Source: Rhodovulum bhavnagarense (GTDB lineage Bacteria; Pseudomonadota; Alphaproteobacteria; Rhodobacterales; Rhodobacteraceae). Taken from it: a stretch of 64,000 nucleotides of DNA. Location: NCBI RefSeq assembly GCF_004343505.1, contig NZ_SLXU01000002.1, positions 62,001-126,000 of the forward strand. The letters run 5' to 3'. The notes beneath the pieces are model-generated. The model did no database searches, was not told the origin of the DNA, and saw only the letters and a list, made by a program, of their open reading frames with translations. The position numbers and the translations under genes were made by a program. Of the stretch, positions 11,300 through 19,616 are shown piece by piece; within the stretch, counting starts at the first letter, position 1, and each line of letters opens with the position of its first letter.

Positions 11300-11321
11300 G
11301 ATTTCACGGAGAGACGGGCAC

Positions 11322-13127
11322 ATGGCCGCTTACGAATACGAAACGCACGAATATGACGTGGTTGTGGTCGGCGCCGGCGGCGCGGGCCTGCGCGCCACGC
11401 TGGGCATGGCCGAGCAGGGGCTGCGCACCGCCTGCATCACCAAGGTGTTCCCGACCCGCAGCCACACGGTCGCGGCCCAGGGCGGCATCGCCGCGTCCCT
11501 GGGCAACATGGGCCCCGACCACTGGCAGTGGCACATGTACGACACCGTCAAGGGCTCGGACTGGCTGGGCGATACCGACGCGATGGAATACCTCGCCCGC
11601 GAGGCGCCCAAGGCGGTTTACGAGCTGGAACATTACGGCGTGCCGTTTTCCCGCACCGAACAGGGAAAGATCTACCAGCGCCCGTTCGGCGGTCACACCA
11701 CCGAATTCGGCGAAGGCCCGCCGGTACAGCGCACCTGTGCCGCCGCGGACCGCACCGGCCACGCGATCCTGCACACGCTGTATGGCCAGTCGCTGAAGCA
11801 GAAGGCCGAGTTCTTCATCGAATACTTCGCCATCGACCTGATCATGTCCGAGGATGGCGTCTGCCAGGGCGTGGTGGCGTGGAAGCTGGATGATGGCTCG
11901 ATCCATGTCTTCGCCTCCAAGATGGTGGTGCTGGCGACCGGCGGCTATGGCCGTGCCTATTTCAGCGCGACCTCTGCCCATACCTGCACCGGCGACGGGG
12001 GCGGCATGGTGGCCCGTGCGGGCCTGCCGCTGCAGGACATGGAATTCGTGCAATTCCACCCCACCGGCATCTACGGCGCGGGCTGTCTGATCACCGAGGG
12101 CGCGCGCGGCGAGGGCGGCTACCTGACCAACTCCGAAGGCGAGCGGTTCATGGAACGCTACGCCCCCACCTACAAGGATCTCGCCTCGCGCGACGTGGTC
12201 AGCCGCTGCATGACCATGGAAATCCGCGAGGGCCGCGGCGTGGGCGAGCACAAGGATCACATCCACCTGAACCTCAGCCACCTGCCGCCCGAAACCCTGG
12301 CCGAGCGCCTGCCGGGGATTTCGGAAAGCGCCAAGATCTTTGCCGGCGTGGATGTCACCAAGGAACCGATCCCGGTTCTGCCGACCGTGCATTACAACAT
12401 GGGCGGCATCCCCACGAACTACTGGGGCGAGGTTCTGAACCCGACCGCCGACAACCCCGACCGTGTGACGCCGGGCCTGATGGCCGTGGGCGAGGCGGGC
12501 TGTGCCTCGGTGCATGGCGCCAACCGGCTGGGATCGAACTCGCTGATCGACCTGGTGGTGTTCGGCCGCGCCGCGGCGATCCGCGCCAAGGACGTGGTCG
12601 ATCCCTCGACCGCCGTGCCGGCGCCGAACCAGGCGTCGATCGACGCGGCGCTCTCGCGCTTCGACGGGCTGCGCTACGCGGCTGGCCACACGCCCACCGC
12701 CGAACTGCGGCTGGAGATGCAGAAGACCATGCAGGCCGATGCCGCCGTCTTCCGCACCGAAAAGACCCTGGCCGACGGGGTGCAGAACATGACCGCCATC
12801 GCCGGCAAGTTGGGCGATCTCAAGGTCACCGACCGGTCCCTGATCTGGAACTCGGACCTGATGGAAACGCTTGAGCTGACCAACCTGATGCCCAACGCGC
12901 TGGCCACCGTGGTCAGCGCCGAGGCCCGCAAGGAAAGCCGCGGGGCGCACGCGCACGAGGATTACCCGGATCGCGACGATGCCAACTGGCGCAAGCACAC
13001 GCTGTCCCATGTGGAGGGCGACAAGGTCACGCTGTCCTATCGCCCCGTGCACCTGGACCCGCTGAGTACCGCCGAGGATGGCGGGATCGACGTCGCCAAG
13101 ATCGCGCCCAAGGCGCGGGTCTACTGA
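11322..13127 (+). CDS. sdhA: Succinate dehydrogenase flavoprotein subunit
   Basis: This 601-residue FAD subunit oxidises succinate to fumarate. The dinucleotide fold [15 protein letters not shown] lies at residues 13-27. The covalent FAD attachment histidine is in [11 protein letters not shown] (His48), and the FAD-binding [15 protein letters not shown] and substrate segments HPTGIYGAG and [11 protein letters not shown] follow in the expected order. Length and C-terminus ([16 protein letters not shown]) are normal. It starts 22 bases after sdhD with CGGAGAGA and is followed after 12 bases by sdhB. Confidence 0.98.
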   Translation: MAAYEYETHEYDVVVVGAGGAGLRATLGMAEQGLRTACITKVFPTRSHTVAAQGGIAASLGNMGPDHWQWHMYDTVKGSDWLGDTDAMEYLAREAPKAVYELEHYGVPFSRTEQGKIYQRPFGGHTTEFGEGPPVQRTCAAADRTGHAILHTLYGQSLKQKAEFFIEYFAIDLIMSEDGVCQGVVAWKLDDGSIHVFASKMVVLATGGYGRAYFSATSAHTCTGDGGGMVARAGLPLQDMEFVQFHPTGIYGAGCLITEGARGEGGYLTNSEGERFMERYAPTYKDLASRDVVSRCMTMEIREGRGVGEHKDHIHLNLSHLPPETLAERLPGISESAKIFAGVDVTKEPIPVLPTVHYNMGGIPTNYWGEVLNPTADNPDRVTPGLMAVGEAGCASVHGANRLGSNSLIDLVVFGRAAAIRAKDVVDPSTAVPAPNQASIDAALSRFDGLRYAAGHTPTAELRLEMQKTMQADAAVFRTEKTLADGVQNMTAIAGKLGDLKVTDRSLIWNSDLMETLELTNLMPNALATVVSAEARKESRGAHAHEDYPDRDDANWRKHTLSHVEGDKVTLSYRPVHLDPLSTAEDGGIDVAKIAPKARVY

Positions 13128-13139
13128 GGAGGCTAGGGA

Positions 13140-13919
13140 ATGGTTGAACTCACGCTCCCCAAGGATTCGGTCATCAAGACCGGCAAGACCTGGCCGAAAC
13201 CGGACGGCGCCACCAATCTGCGCAAGTTCCAGATCTACCGCTGGGACCCGGACAGTGGCGAAAACCCCCGCGTCGACACTTATTTCGTTGATCTGGACAA
13301 GTGCGGGCCGATGGTCCTGGACGCGCTGATCAAGATCAAGAACGAGATCGACCCGACCCTGACCTTCCGCCGTTCCTGCCGCGAGGGGATCTGCGGGTCC
13401 TGCGCGATGAATATCGACGGAACCAACACGCTGGCCTGTACCCGGGGGATGGACGAAATCAAGGGCACGGTGAAGATCTATCCGCTGCCGCACATGCCCG
13501 TGGTCAAGGATCTGATCCCGGACCTGACGCATTTCTATGCCCAGCACGCCAGTATTATGCCCTGGCTGGAAACCGAAAGTAACGAGCCGGTCAAGGAATG
13601 GCGCCAGTCGCCCGAGGACCGGAAAAAGCTGGACGGTCTCTACGAATGCATCATGTGCGCCAGCTGCTCGACCGCCTGTCCGTCCTATTGGTGGAACGGC
13701 GACAAGTATCTCGGTCCCGCCGCCTTGTTGCACGCCTATCGCTGGATCATCGACAGTCGCGACGAGGCCACGGGCGAGCGGCTGGACCAGCTGGAAGATC
13801 CGTTCAAATTGTATCGCTGCCACACGATCATGAACTGCACCAAGACCTGTCCCAAGGGTCTGAACCCGGCCAAGGCCATCGCTTCGATCAAGAAGATGAT
13901 GGTCGACCGCGCGATCTGA
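13140..13919 (+). CDS. sdhB: Succinate dehydrogenase iron-sulfur subunit
   Basis: This 259-residue iron-sulfur subunit passes electrons from the SdhA flavin to ubiquinone. The 2Fe-2S cluster ligands are Cys80, Cys85, Cys88 and Cys100 ([13 protein letters not shown]...TLAC). The 4Fe-4S and 3Fe-4S ligands fall in [12 protein letters not shown] (Cys170, 173, 176, 180) and [14 protein letters not shown] (Cys227, 233, 237). All expected cysteines are present. GAGGAGGCTAGG precedes the start. A strong intrinsic terminator follows within 30 bases, closing the sdhCDAB operon. Confidence 0.98.
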   Translation: MVELTLPKDSVIKTGKTWPKPDGATNLRKFQIYRWDPDSGENPRVDTYFVDLDKCGPMVLDALIKIKNEIDPTLTFRRSCREGICGSCAMNIDGTNTLACTRGMDEIKGTVKIYPLPHMPVVKDLIPDLTHFYAQHASIMPWLETESNEPVKEWRQSPEDRKKLDGLYECIMCASCSTACPSYWWNGDKYLGPAALLHAYRWIIDSRDEATGERLDQLEDPFKLYRCHTIMNCTKTCPKGLNPAKAIASIKKMMVDRAI

Positions 13920-13943
13920 CCGCCGCGGGAAACCCGATCCTCG

Positions 13944-13975
13944 AACGGCCGGTCCCCCATGGGTCGGCCGTTTTT
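13944..13975 (+). terminator. Intrinsic terminator after sdhB
   Basis: AACGGCCG (13944-13951) pairs perfectly with CGGCCGTT (13965-13972); further pairing is possible inside the loop. The run TTTTT follows at 13971-13975. It begins 25 bases after the sdhB stop and is a textbook rho-independent terminator. Confidence 0.85.
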
Positions 13976-14096
13976 CCTTGCCGGCGACCCTTGCACCCAG
14001 CACATGCCGAGTTTCGCGCAACGGCAGGTGCGCCACCGCGCCAAGGGGCGTATCTTTCGGAGCGGGAGGAGCAACCGAACCCGGATGGAGGGTTAC

Positions 14097-14246
14097 ATGC
14101 CCCGTACTGCCAAACCGCGCCATGTCGGTGCGAAAGAAGCCTTGAAGATCCTCGAAGAGTCCTACGCCTATTACGCGCCCGCGCATGTGTTCGTGCCCGG
14201 CCAGCGTGAGTCCGTGGAATACTACGAATACTGCGCCGCAAGCTGA
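14097..14246 (+). CDS. Small conserved-looking protein (49 residues)
   Basis: This 49-residue open frame begins MPRTAKPRHVGAKEALKIL and ends with an aromatic- and acid-rich stretch (YYAPAHVF..., EYYEYCAAS). The ATG at 14097 has GGAGGG four bases upstream; an in-frame ATG at 14085 has a poorer site. Codon use (strong third-position G/C) and the amphipathic helix EALKILEESYAYY look like a real protein, but no family is recognised. The gene stands alone after the sdh terminator. Without homologues to compare it remains a likely but unproven gene. Confidence 0.55.
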   Translation: MPRTAKPRHVGAKEALKILEESYAYYAPAHVFVPGQRESVEYYEYCAAS

Positions 14247-14307
14247 GCACGCGATCCGGGCTGCCGCGGCACTTGCCGCACGGCCCGTTTAGCGCTCTGA
14301 TGGGGGG

Positions 14308-15150
14308 ATGAACAATGCGCCCCCCGATGCAGATGCCCGCCGGGCCGCCCGCCCGGTTGTGTGCTATCCGCCCGACCACCTGCCCGCGCCCGACGCGGTC
14401 TGGACCGCCCGCCTGCGCGCGGGGCTGATGCCCCGTGAAACCGTCACCGTCCCCCCGCGCGAGGCCCGCTGCCTGCGCATCCCGGCCGGCCACATCCTGC
14501 GGATCACCTGCATCGAAGGGCCGCAGGTGGGCGATCTGAACCTGTGGAACGCCGCCGACCTGTCCGAACGCTTCTACTCGGGCAAGACGCGTGCCTTGCA
14601 CGGCACCCACCTGACCACGGGCCACCGGCTCTGGTCCGCCTTTCCCCATTTGCGGCCGATGGCCACGATCCTGCATGACAGCCTGGACTGGTACGGCTTC
14701 GACGCGGACGGGGCGGGGGTGCATGACGTGATCGGCACGCGCTGCGATCCCTATACCGACACGCTTCTGAACGGCGGGCCTTACCATCATTGCTGCCACT
14801 CCAACCTGGTGCGCGCGCTGGCCGCCGAAACCGGGCTGCCCCCGGATCGGGCCGAACCCCATGTCCATGACGTCTTCAACGTCTTCATGTGTACCGGCTT
14901 CACCCGCGACACCCACCGGTATTTCACCAAGGCGAGCCCGGTGCGCCCCGGCGACAGCATCGAGCTTTTCGCCGAAATCGACCTGCTGGCCGCGCTCTCG
15001 GCCTGCCCCTGGGGCGATTGCGCCTCCAACAGCACGGACACGGCCGTCTGCCACCCGCTCAGGATGGATTGCCTCGCCCCGGACCAGGCGGCCCTGGCAG
15101 AATGGCAGCCGCCGCCGCCAAATGGCTACGACCGCTCCCATGGGCTGTGA
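14308..15150 (+). CDS. DUF1989 / urea carboxylase-associated family protein
   Basis: This 280-residue protein matches the DUF1989 (urea carboxylase-associated, UcaA-like) family. It shows RIPAGHILRITCIEGPQVGDLNLWNA, a segment of the RFYSGKTRALHGTHLTTGHRLWS type, GGPYHHCCHSNL, HDVFNVFMCTGF, and a C-terminal CPWGDC motif. The His/Cys-rich segments suggest a metal-binding double-stranded beta-helix fold. Family members accompany urea/guanidine carboxylase genes, but no carboxylase is visible here. The gene is alone on the plus strand and convergent with deoD, so the substrate cannot be inferred. The start ATG at 14308 follows ATGGGGGG. Confidence 0.82.
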   Translation: MNNAPPDADARRAARPVVCYPPDHLPAPDAVWTARLRAGLMPRETVTVPPREARCLRIPAGHILRITCIEGPQVGDLNLWNAADLSERFYSGKTRALHGTHLTTGHRLWSAFPHLRPMATILHDSLDWYGFDADGAGVHDVIGTRCDPYTDTLLNGGPYHHCCHSNLVRALAAETGLPPDRAEPHVHDVFNVFMCTGFTRDTHRYFTKASPVRPGDSIELFAEIDLLAALSACPWGDCASNSTDTAVCHPLRMDCLAPDQAALAEWQPPPPNGYDRSHGL

Positions 15151-15156
15151 GCCTAT

Positions 15157-15205
15157 CTTCTTCTTGGGAAAAATACCCAAGGTGCACCCTCGGCCAAGGG
15201 GCCGA
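15157..15205 (-). repeat. Dispersed GGGTATTT/CCAAGAAGAAG element, copy 1, with hairpin
   Basis: On the minus strand a hairpin (TCGGCC/GGCCGA, 15190-15205) is followed by GGGTATTT, three variable bases (TTC) and CCAAGAAGAAG (core 15157-15178). It lies just after the deoD stop in the same direction. The T-rich core behind a GC hairpin could serve as the deoD terminator. It is one of four copies in the window. Confidence 0.75.
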
Positions 15206-15214
15206 CGCCAGGGG

Positions 15215-15919
15215 TTATGCGAACGCGGCCTCCAGCGCGATTTCGACCATCGCGCCGAAGCTCGTCTCCCGGTCCTCCGGGCTCAGCGCGCGCCCGGTCG
15301 GCAGGTGGTCCGATACGGTCAGCACCGCCAGCGCCCGCGCCCCGTACCGGGCGGCAAGGATGTAGAGTTCGGCCGCTTCCATCTCGACGGCCAGCACGCC
15401 GTGGCGGATCATCTGTTCGTCGAGGTCGGGACGCTCGTCGTAGAAGACATCCGAGGAATAGATCCCGCCCACATGCGCGCGCACCCCCTTGGCCATGGCC
15501 GCGCGGTGGGCGGCCGAGAGCAGGGCGAAATCCGCGCAGGGGGCGAAGTTCAGCTCCCTGAAGACGCCCCTGGAGGGCGTTGAGAGCGTCGAGGCCGTCA
15601 TCGCCAGGACGATGTCGCGCAACTGGACATGGTCCTGCATCGCCCCGGCCGAGCCGATGCGGATCACCGTTTTCGCCCCAAAGTCCCGGATCAGTTCGTT
15701 GGCGTAGATCGACAGCGACGGCATGCCCATGCCGCTGCCCTGGATCGTCACGCGGTGCCCGTTCCAGGTGCCGGTATAGCCCAGCATGCCCCGGACGCGG
15801 TTAACGCAGACCGCGTCGGCCAGGAAGGTTTCGGCCGCCCATTTCGCCCGCATCGGATCGCCGGGCATCAGCACGGTTTCGGCGATCTCGCCGAGTTTGG
15901 CACCAATATGGATGGTCAT
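15215..15919 (-). CDS. deoD: Purine-nucleoside phosphorylase, DeoD type
   Basis: This 234-residue enzyme splits purine (deoxy)nucleosides with phosphate for salvage. It begins [27 protein letters not shown], has the phosphate/nucleoside signatures [22 protein letters not shown] and RIGSAGA, and the nucleoside-binding VEMEAAELY. The aspartate-bearing loop appears as TVSDHLPTG, as expected for the hexameric 6-oxo/6-amino purine class. The ATG at 15919 has GAGG five bases upstream, which excludes a GTG two codons earlier. It is a single gene, convergent with the DUF1989 gene. Confidence 0.96.
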   Translation of the reverse strand: MTIHIGAKLGEIAETVLMPGDPMRAKWAAETFLADAVCVNRVRGMLGYTGTWNGHRVTIQGSGMGMPSLSIYANELIRDFGAKTVIRIGSAGAMQDHVQLRDIVLAMTASTLSTPSRGVFRELNFAPCADFALLSAAHRAAMAKGVRAHVGGIYSSDVFYDERPDLDEQMIRHGVLAVEMEAAELYILAARYGARALAVLTVSDHLPTGRALSPEDRETSFGAMVEIALEAAFA

Positions 15920-16026
15920 GGGCACCTCGTTGGATCATGCTCGCAGACTGGCATGACACCGGGGCGAGGCCAAGGGCATCCAGCGCACCGCAACAGTTTC
16001 ATCGCGCCCGTGGTGGTGCGTGCGAC

Positions 16027-16077
16027 GCGGGGGGCCTGCCCCCCGCACCCCCCCGGGGTATTTGCGCCAAGAAGAAG
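16027..16077 (+). repeat. Dispersed GGGTATTT/CCAAGAAGAAG element, copy 2, with hairpin
   Basis: A strong hairpin (GCGGGGGG 16027-16034, CCCCCCGC 16039-16046) precedes GGGTATTT, variable GCG and CCAAGAAGAAG (core 16056-16077). It sits in the short gap between the deoD start and the ecm stop, both on the minus strand. The element therefore reads against its neighbours and cannot be explained simply as a terminator of either gene. Confidence 0.75.
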
Positions 16078-16087
16078 GGTATATGTC

Positions 16088-18055
16088 CTATTGCGCGGCA
16101 ACCGGGGCAGGGTCGATCAGGCCGACGATGTCGAACATGATCCGGTTCAGTTCGAAATCCTTGGGCGTGTAGACCTTGGCCACGCCCATCGCGCGCAGGC
16201 GCGCGGCGTCATCGTCGGGGATGATGCCGCCGACCACGACCGGGACATGCATCAGGTCGTTTTCCTTCATCAGCCGCATCAGCGCCTCAAGCAGGGGGAG
16301 GTGGCTGCCCGACAGGATCGACAGGCCCACGATATGCACGTTTTCGGTCTTGGCCGCCTCGACGATTTCGGCGGGGGTCAGGCGGATGCCTTCATAGGTG
16401 ATGTCCATGCCGCAGTCGCGGGCGCGGGCGGCGATCTGCTCGGCGCCGTTGGAATGGCCGTCCAGCCCAGGCTTGCCGACCAGCAATTTGGGCTTGCGGC
16501 CCAGCCGCCCGGTCAGGGCGTCGACCTCGGCGCGGATCTCGTCTAGGCCCTCGGTGCGGTTCGAGGGGCTGCGTGACACGCCCGTGGGTCCGCGATACTG
16601 GCCGAAGACGGCGCGCATCACGTCGCCCCATTCGCCCGTCGTGGCCCCGGCGCGGGCGGCCGCGATCGAGGGCGGCATGATGTTTGCGCCGTTTGCCGCG
16701 GTCTCGCGCAGGGCCCGGAGAGCCTGTTGTACCGCGTCTTCGTCGCGAGTGTTGCGCCACTCGTTCAGGCGGGCGATCTGTTCGGCCTCGACCTGAGGGT
16801 CGACCACCATGATCGCGTCTTCCCCGGCGGTCAGGGGCGAGGCTTCACCCTCGGTCCAGCGGTTCACGCCGACCACTGTGGTCTGACCGGTCTCGACGCG
16901 CATGATGCGCTCGCTGTTGCTGTCGACCAGGCGCGATTTCATGTATTCGATCGCCGCCACCGCGCCGCCCATCGCGTCGATCTGGGTCAGTTCCGCGCGC
17001 GCGCCTTCTTTCAGCGCCTCGACCTTGGCGGTCACCGCCGGGTTGCCGTCGAAGAGATCGCCATATTCCAGGAGATCGGTTTCATAGGCCAGGATCTGTT
17101 GCATTCTCAGCGACCATTGCTGGTCCCAGGGGCGCGGCAGGCCGAGCGCCTCGTTCCACGCGGGGAGCTGCACGGCGCGCGCGCGCGCGTTTTTCGACAG
17201 CGTCACTGCCAGGGCCTCGATCAGGATGCGGTAGACGTTGTTTTCGGGTTGCTGTTCGGTCAGGCCGAGGGAATTGACCTGTACCCCGTAGCGGAAGCGG
17301 CGGAATTTGGGATCCTCGACGCCATAGCGATCCTGGCAGATTTCGTCCCAGAGTTCCACGAAGGCGCGCATCTTGCACATCTCGGTGACGAACCGGATGC
17401 CCGCATTCACGAAGAACGAGATACGTCCCACCATCGCGGGGAAATCGGCCGGGTCGACCTTGCCCTTGAGGTCGTCCAGCACCGCCGTGGCGGTCGCCAA
17501 CGCGAAGGCGAGTTCTTGTTCCGGCGTCGCGCCGGCCTCTTGCAGGTGGTAGGAACACACGTTCATCGGGTTCCATTTTGGCAGGTGTGCGCGGGTATAG
17601 GCCGCGACATCGGTGATCATCCGCAGCGATGGTTTCGGCGGACAGATATAGGTGCCGCGCGAGAGGTATTCCTTGATGATGTCGTTCTGGACGGTGCCCT
17701 GCAGTTTCGAGATGTCGGCGCCCTGTTCCTCGGCCACGGCGATGTAGAGCGCCAATAGCCACGGAGCCGGCGCGTTGATCGTCATCGAGGTGTTCATCTG
17801 TTCCAGCGGGATGCCGTCGAAGAGCGTGCGCATGTCGCCCAGGTGGCTGACCGGGACGCCGACCTTACCGACCTCGCCGCGCGCCAGTTCATGGTCGCTG
17901 TCATAGCCCGTTTGCGTCGGCAGGTCGAAGGCCACGGAAAGTCCGGTCTGGCCCTTGGCGAGGTTGCCGCGATAGAGCGCGTTGGACGCCTTGGCGGTGG
18001 AATGGCCCGCATAGGTGCGGAACAGCCAGGGGCGGTCTTTATGGATTTCGGTCAT
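16088..18055 (-). CDS. ecm: Ethylmalonyl-CoA mutase
   Basis: This 655-residue adenosylcobalamin enzyme converts (2R)-ethylmalonyl-CoA to methylsuccinyl-CoA. The N-terminal barrel domain carries RPWLFRTYAGHSTAKASNAL, NLAKGQTGLSVAFDLPTQTG and FFVNAGIRFVTEMCK. The C-terminal B12 domain has the DxHxxG motif (Asp532, His534, Gly537 in KPGLDGHSNGAEQ), SILSGSHL and VVVGGIIP. It resembles methylmalonyl-CoA mutase, but its divergence from ccr and the surrounding ethylmalonyl-CoA pathway genes support Ecm. The ATG at 18055 follows CGAGGCGTGCC and gives MTEIHKDRPW; the open frame extends 14 codons further without a better site. Confidence 0.94.
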   Translation of the reverse strand: MTEIHKDRPWLFRTYAGHSTAKASNALYRGNLAKGQTGLSVAFDLPTQTGYDSDHELARGEVGKVGVPVSHLGDMRTLFDGIPLEQMNTSMTINAPAPWLLALYIAVAEEQGADISKLQGTVQNDIIKEYLSRGTYICPPKPSLRMITDVAAYTRAHLPKWNPMNVCSYHLQEAGATPEQELAFALATATAVLDDLKGKVDPADFPAMVGRISFFVNAGIRFVTEMCKMRAFVELWDEICQDRYGVEDPKFRRFRYGVQVNSLGLTEQQPENNVYRILIEALAVTLSKNARARAVQLPAWNEALGLPRPWDQQWSLRMQQILAYETDLLEYGDLFDGNPAVTAKVEALKEGARAELTQIDAMGGAVAAIEYMKSRLVDSNSERIMRVETGQTTVVGVNRWTEGEASPLTAGEDAIMVVDPQVEAEQIARLNEWRNTRDEDAVQQALRALRETAANGANIMPPSIAAARAGATTGEWGDVMRAVFGQYRGPTGVSRSPSNRTEGLDEIRAEVDALTGRLGRKPKLLVGKPGLDGHSNGAEQIAARARDCGMDITYEGIRLTPAEIVEAAKTENVHIVGLSILSGSHLPLLEALMRLMKENDLMHVPVVVGGIIPDDDAARLRAMGVAKVYTPKDFELNRIMFDIVGLIDPAPVAAQ

Positions 18056-18285
18056 GGCACGCCTCGGGATTCGGGGTGGCAATAAAATTTCGCTCACGGC
18101 GTCATACGGAAAATATTATACGGCTGTCAATTCGCTGCATCGCGGCGAGTTGCGCCATGGAAGAGTCATAAAATTACCAATTATGACCAAATTGAATTGC
18201 AAAATTACGTGCGCACTTTTATCTGACAGGAAAGCCGGGCGATTCTGCGCTGCGGCGAAGCGTAACGACCAGCAAGGAGGCCCCG
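18056..18285. promoter_or_regulatory. Divergent ecm-ccr promoter region
   Basis: This 230-base region is AT-rich compared with its surroundings. For ecm (minus strand), exact TTGACA (18130 to 18125) and TATAAT (18120 to 18115) hexamers occur but too close to work together. For ccr, TTGCAA (18197-18202) and TTATCT (18219-18224) are spaced by 16 bases. An inverted repeat with 7-base arms, GTCATAA (18165-18171) and TTATGAC (18181-18187), lies between the two promoters and is a candidate operator for coordinate control. AAGGAGG precedes ccr. Confidence 0.5.
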
Positions 18286-19578
18286 ATGGCACTCGACACC
18301 AACCCGTCTGTCGTTCCTTACGAGGCGCCAGAGAAAGACCTTTACGAGATCGGTGAAATGCCCCCGCTGGGGTATGTTCCCTCCAGGATGTATGCGTGGG
18401 CGATCCGGCGGGAACGCCACGGCGAGCCGGACAAGTCGTTCCAGGTCGAGGTCGTGGAAACGCCCGAGATCGACAGCCACGAGGTGCTGGTTCTCGTGAT
18501 GGCCGCGGGCGTGAACTACAACGGCATCTGGGCTGGTCTGGGCATCCCGGTGTCGCCGTTCGACGGCCACGGTGCGCCCTATCACATTGCCGGTTCGGAC
18601 GCGTCGGGCATCATCTGGGCCGTGGGCTCGGCGGTGAAGAACTGGAAGGTGGGCGACGAGGTCGTGATCCACTGCAACCAGGACGACGGCGACGACGAGG
18701 AATGCAACGGCGGCGACCCGATGTTCAGCCCCAGCCAGCGGATCTGGGGCTATGAAACCCCGGACGGGTCGTTCGCGCAGTTCACCCGCGTGCAGGCGCA
18801 GCAATTGCTGCCCCGGCCCAAGCATCTGAGCTGGGAAGAATCGGCCTGCTACACGCTGACGCTGGCCACCGCCTACCGGATGCTGTTCGGCCACCATCCG
18901 CATGAACTGAAGCCGGGGCAGAACGTTCTGGTCTGGGGGGCCTCGGGCGGGCTTGGGTCTTTCGCGATCCAGCTGATCAACACCGCGGGGGCGAATGCCA
19001 TCGGCGTGATCTCGGACGAATCCAAGCGGGATTTCGTCATGGACCTGGGCGCCAAGGGCGTCATCAACCGCAAGGACTTCAAGTGCTGGGGGCAACTGCC
19101 CAAGGTCAACACGCCCGAATACAAGGAATGGTTCGCCGAGGCGCGCAAGTTCGGCAAGGCGATCTGGGACATCACCGGCAAGGGCAACAATGTCGACATG
19201 GTGTTCGAGCACCCGGGCGAGGCGACCTTCCCGGTGTCGACCTTCGTGGTTAAACGCGGCGGCATGGTGGTGATCTGCGCGGGCACGTCCGGGTTCAACC
19301 TGACGATGGACGCACGCTATGTCTGGATGCACCAGAAGCGCGTGCAGGGCAGCCACTTTGCCCACCTGAAACAGGCCGCGGCCGCCAACCGGCTGATGTG
19401 CCAGCGGCGCCTTGATCCCTGTATGTCCGAGGTCTTCCCCTGGGCGGAGATCCCGCAGGCGCACCTGAAGATGCTGCGCAACGAGCACAAGCCGGGCAAC
19501 ATGGCGGTGCTGGTGCAGGCGCCGCGCACCGGGCTGCGCACCTTCGAGGACGTGCTGGAGGCCGGACCGACAGTCTGA
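18286..19578 (+). CDS. ccr: Crotonyl-CoA carboxylase/reductase
   Basis: This 430-residue MDR-superfamily enzyme reductively carboxylates crotonyl-CoA with NADPH and CO2 to (2S)-ethylmalonyl-CoA, the defining step of the ethylmalonyl-CoA pathway. It has VNYNGIWAGLG (Asn79), WGYETPDGSFAQF (Glu157), the nucleotide fold WGASGGLGSFAIQL (217-230) and GSHFAHLKQ (His357). These Asn, Glu and His correspond, from memory of the Kitasatospora enzyme, to CO2-binding residues. The perfect AAGGAGG site suggests strong translation. It is divergent from ecm, its next step bar epimerisation. Confidence 0.97.
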   Translation: MALDTNPSVVPYEAPEKDLYEIGEMPPLGYVPSRMYAWAIRRERHGEPDKSFQVEVVETPEIDSHEVLVLVMAAGVNYNGIWAGLGIPVSPFDGHGAPYHIAGSDASGIIWAVGSAVKNWKVGDEVVIHCNQDDGDDEECNGGDPMFSPSQRIWGYETPDGSFAQFTRVQAQQLLPRPKHLSWEESACYTLTLATAYRMLFGHHPHELKPGQNVLVWGASGGLGSFAIQLINTAGANAIGVISDESKRDFVMDLGAKGVINRKDFKCWGQLPKVNTPEYKEWFAEARKFGKAIWDITGKGNNVDMVFEHPGEATFPVSTFVVKRGGMVVICAGTSGFNLTMDARYVWMHQKRVQGSHFAHLKQAAAANRLMCQRRLDPCMSEVFPWAEIPQAHLKMLRNEHKPGNMAVLVQAPRTGLRTFEDVLEAGPTV

Positions 19579-19616
19579 GGCTGGCGCTGCGCGGGGCAGG
19601 GCGCTAGGGTCCGCCC

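Noticed and set aside
11304-14186. A 960-codon open frame on the minus strand opposite sdhA and sdhB
   Set aside because: It is the exact shadow of two certain genes, has no ribosome-binding site and crosses a strong terminator. No protein family is recognisable.
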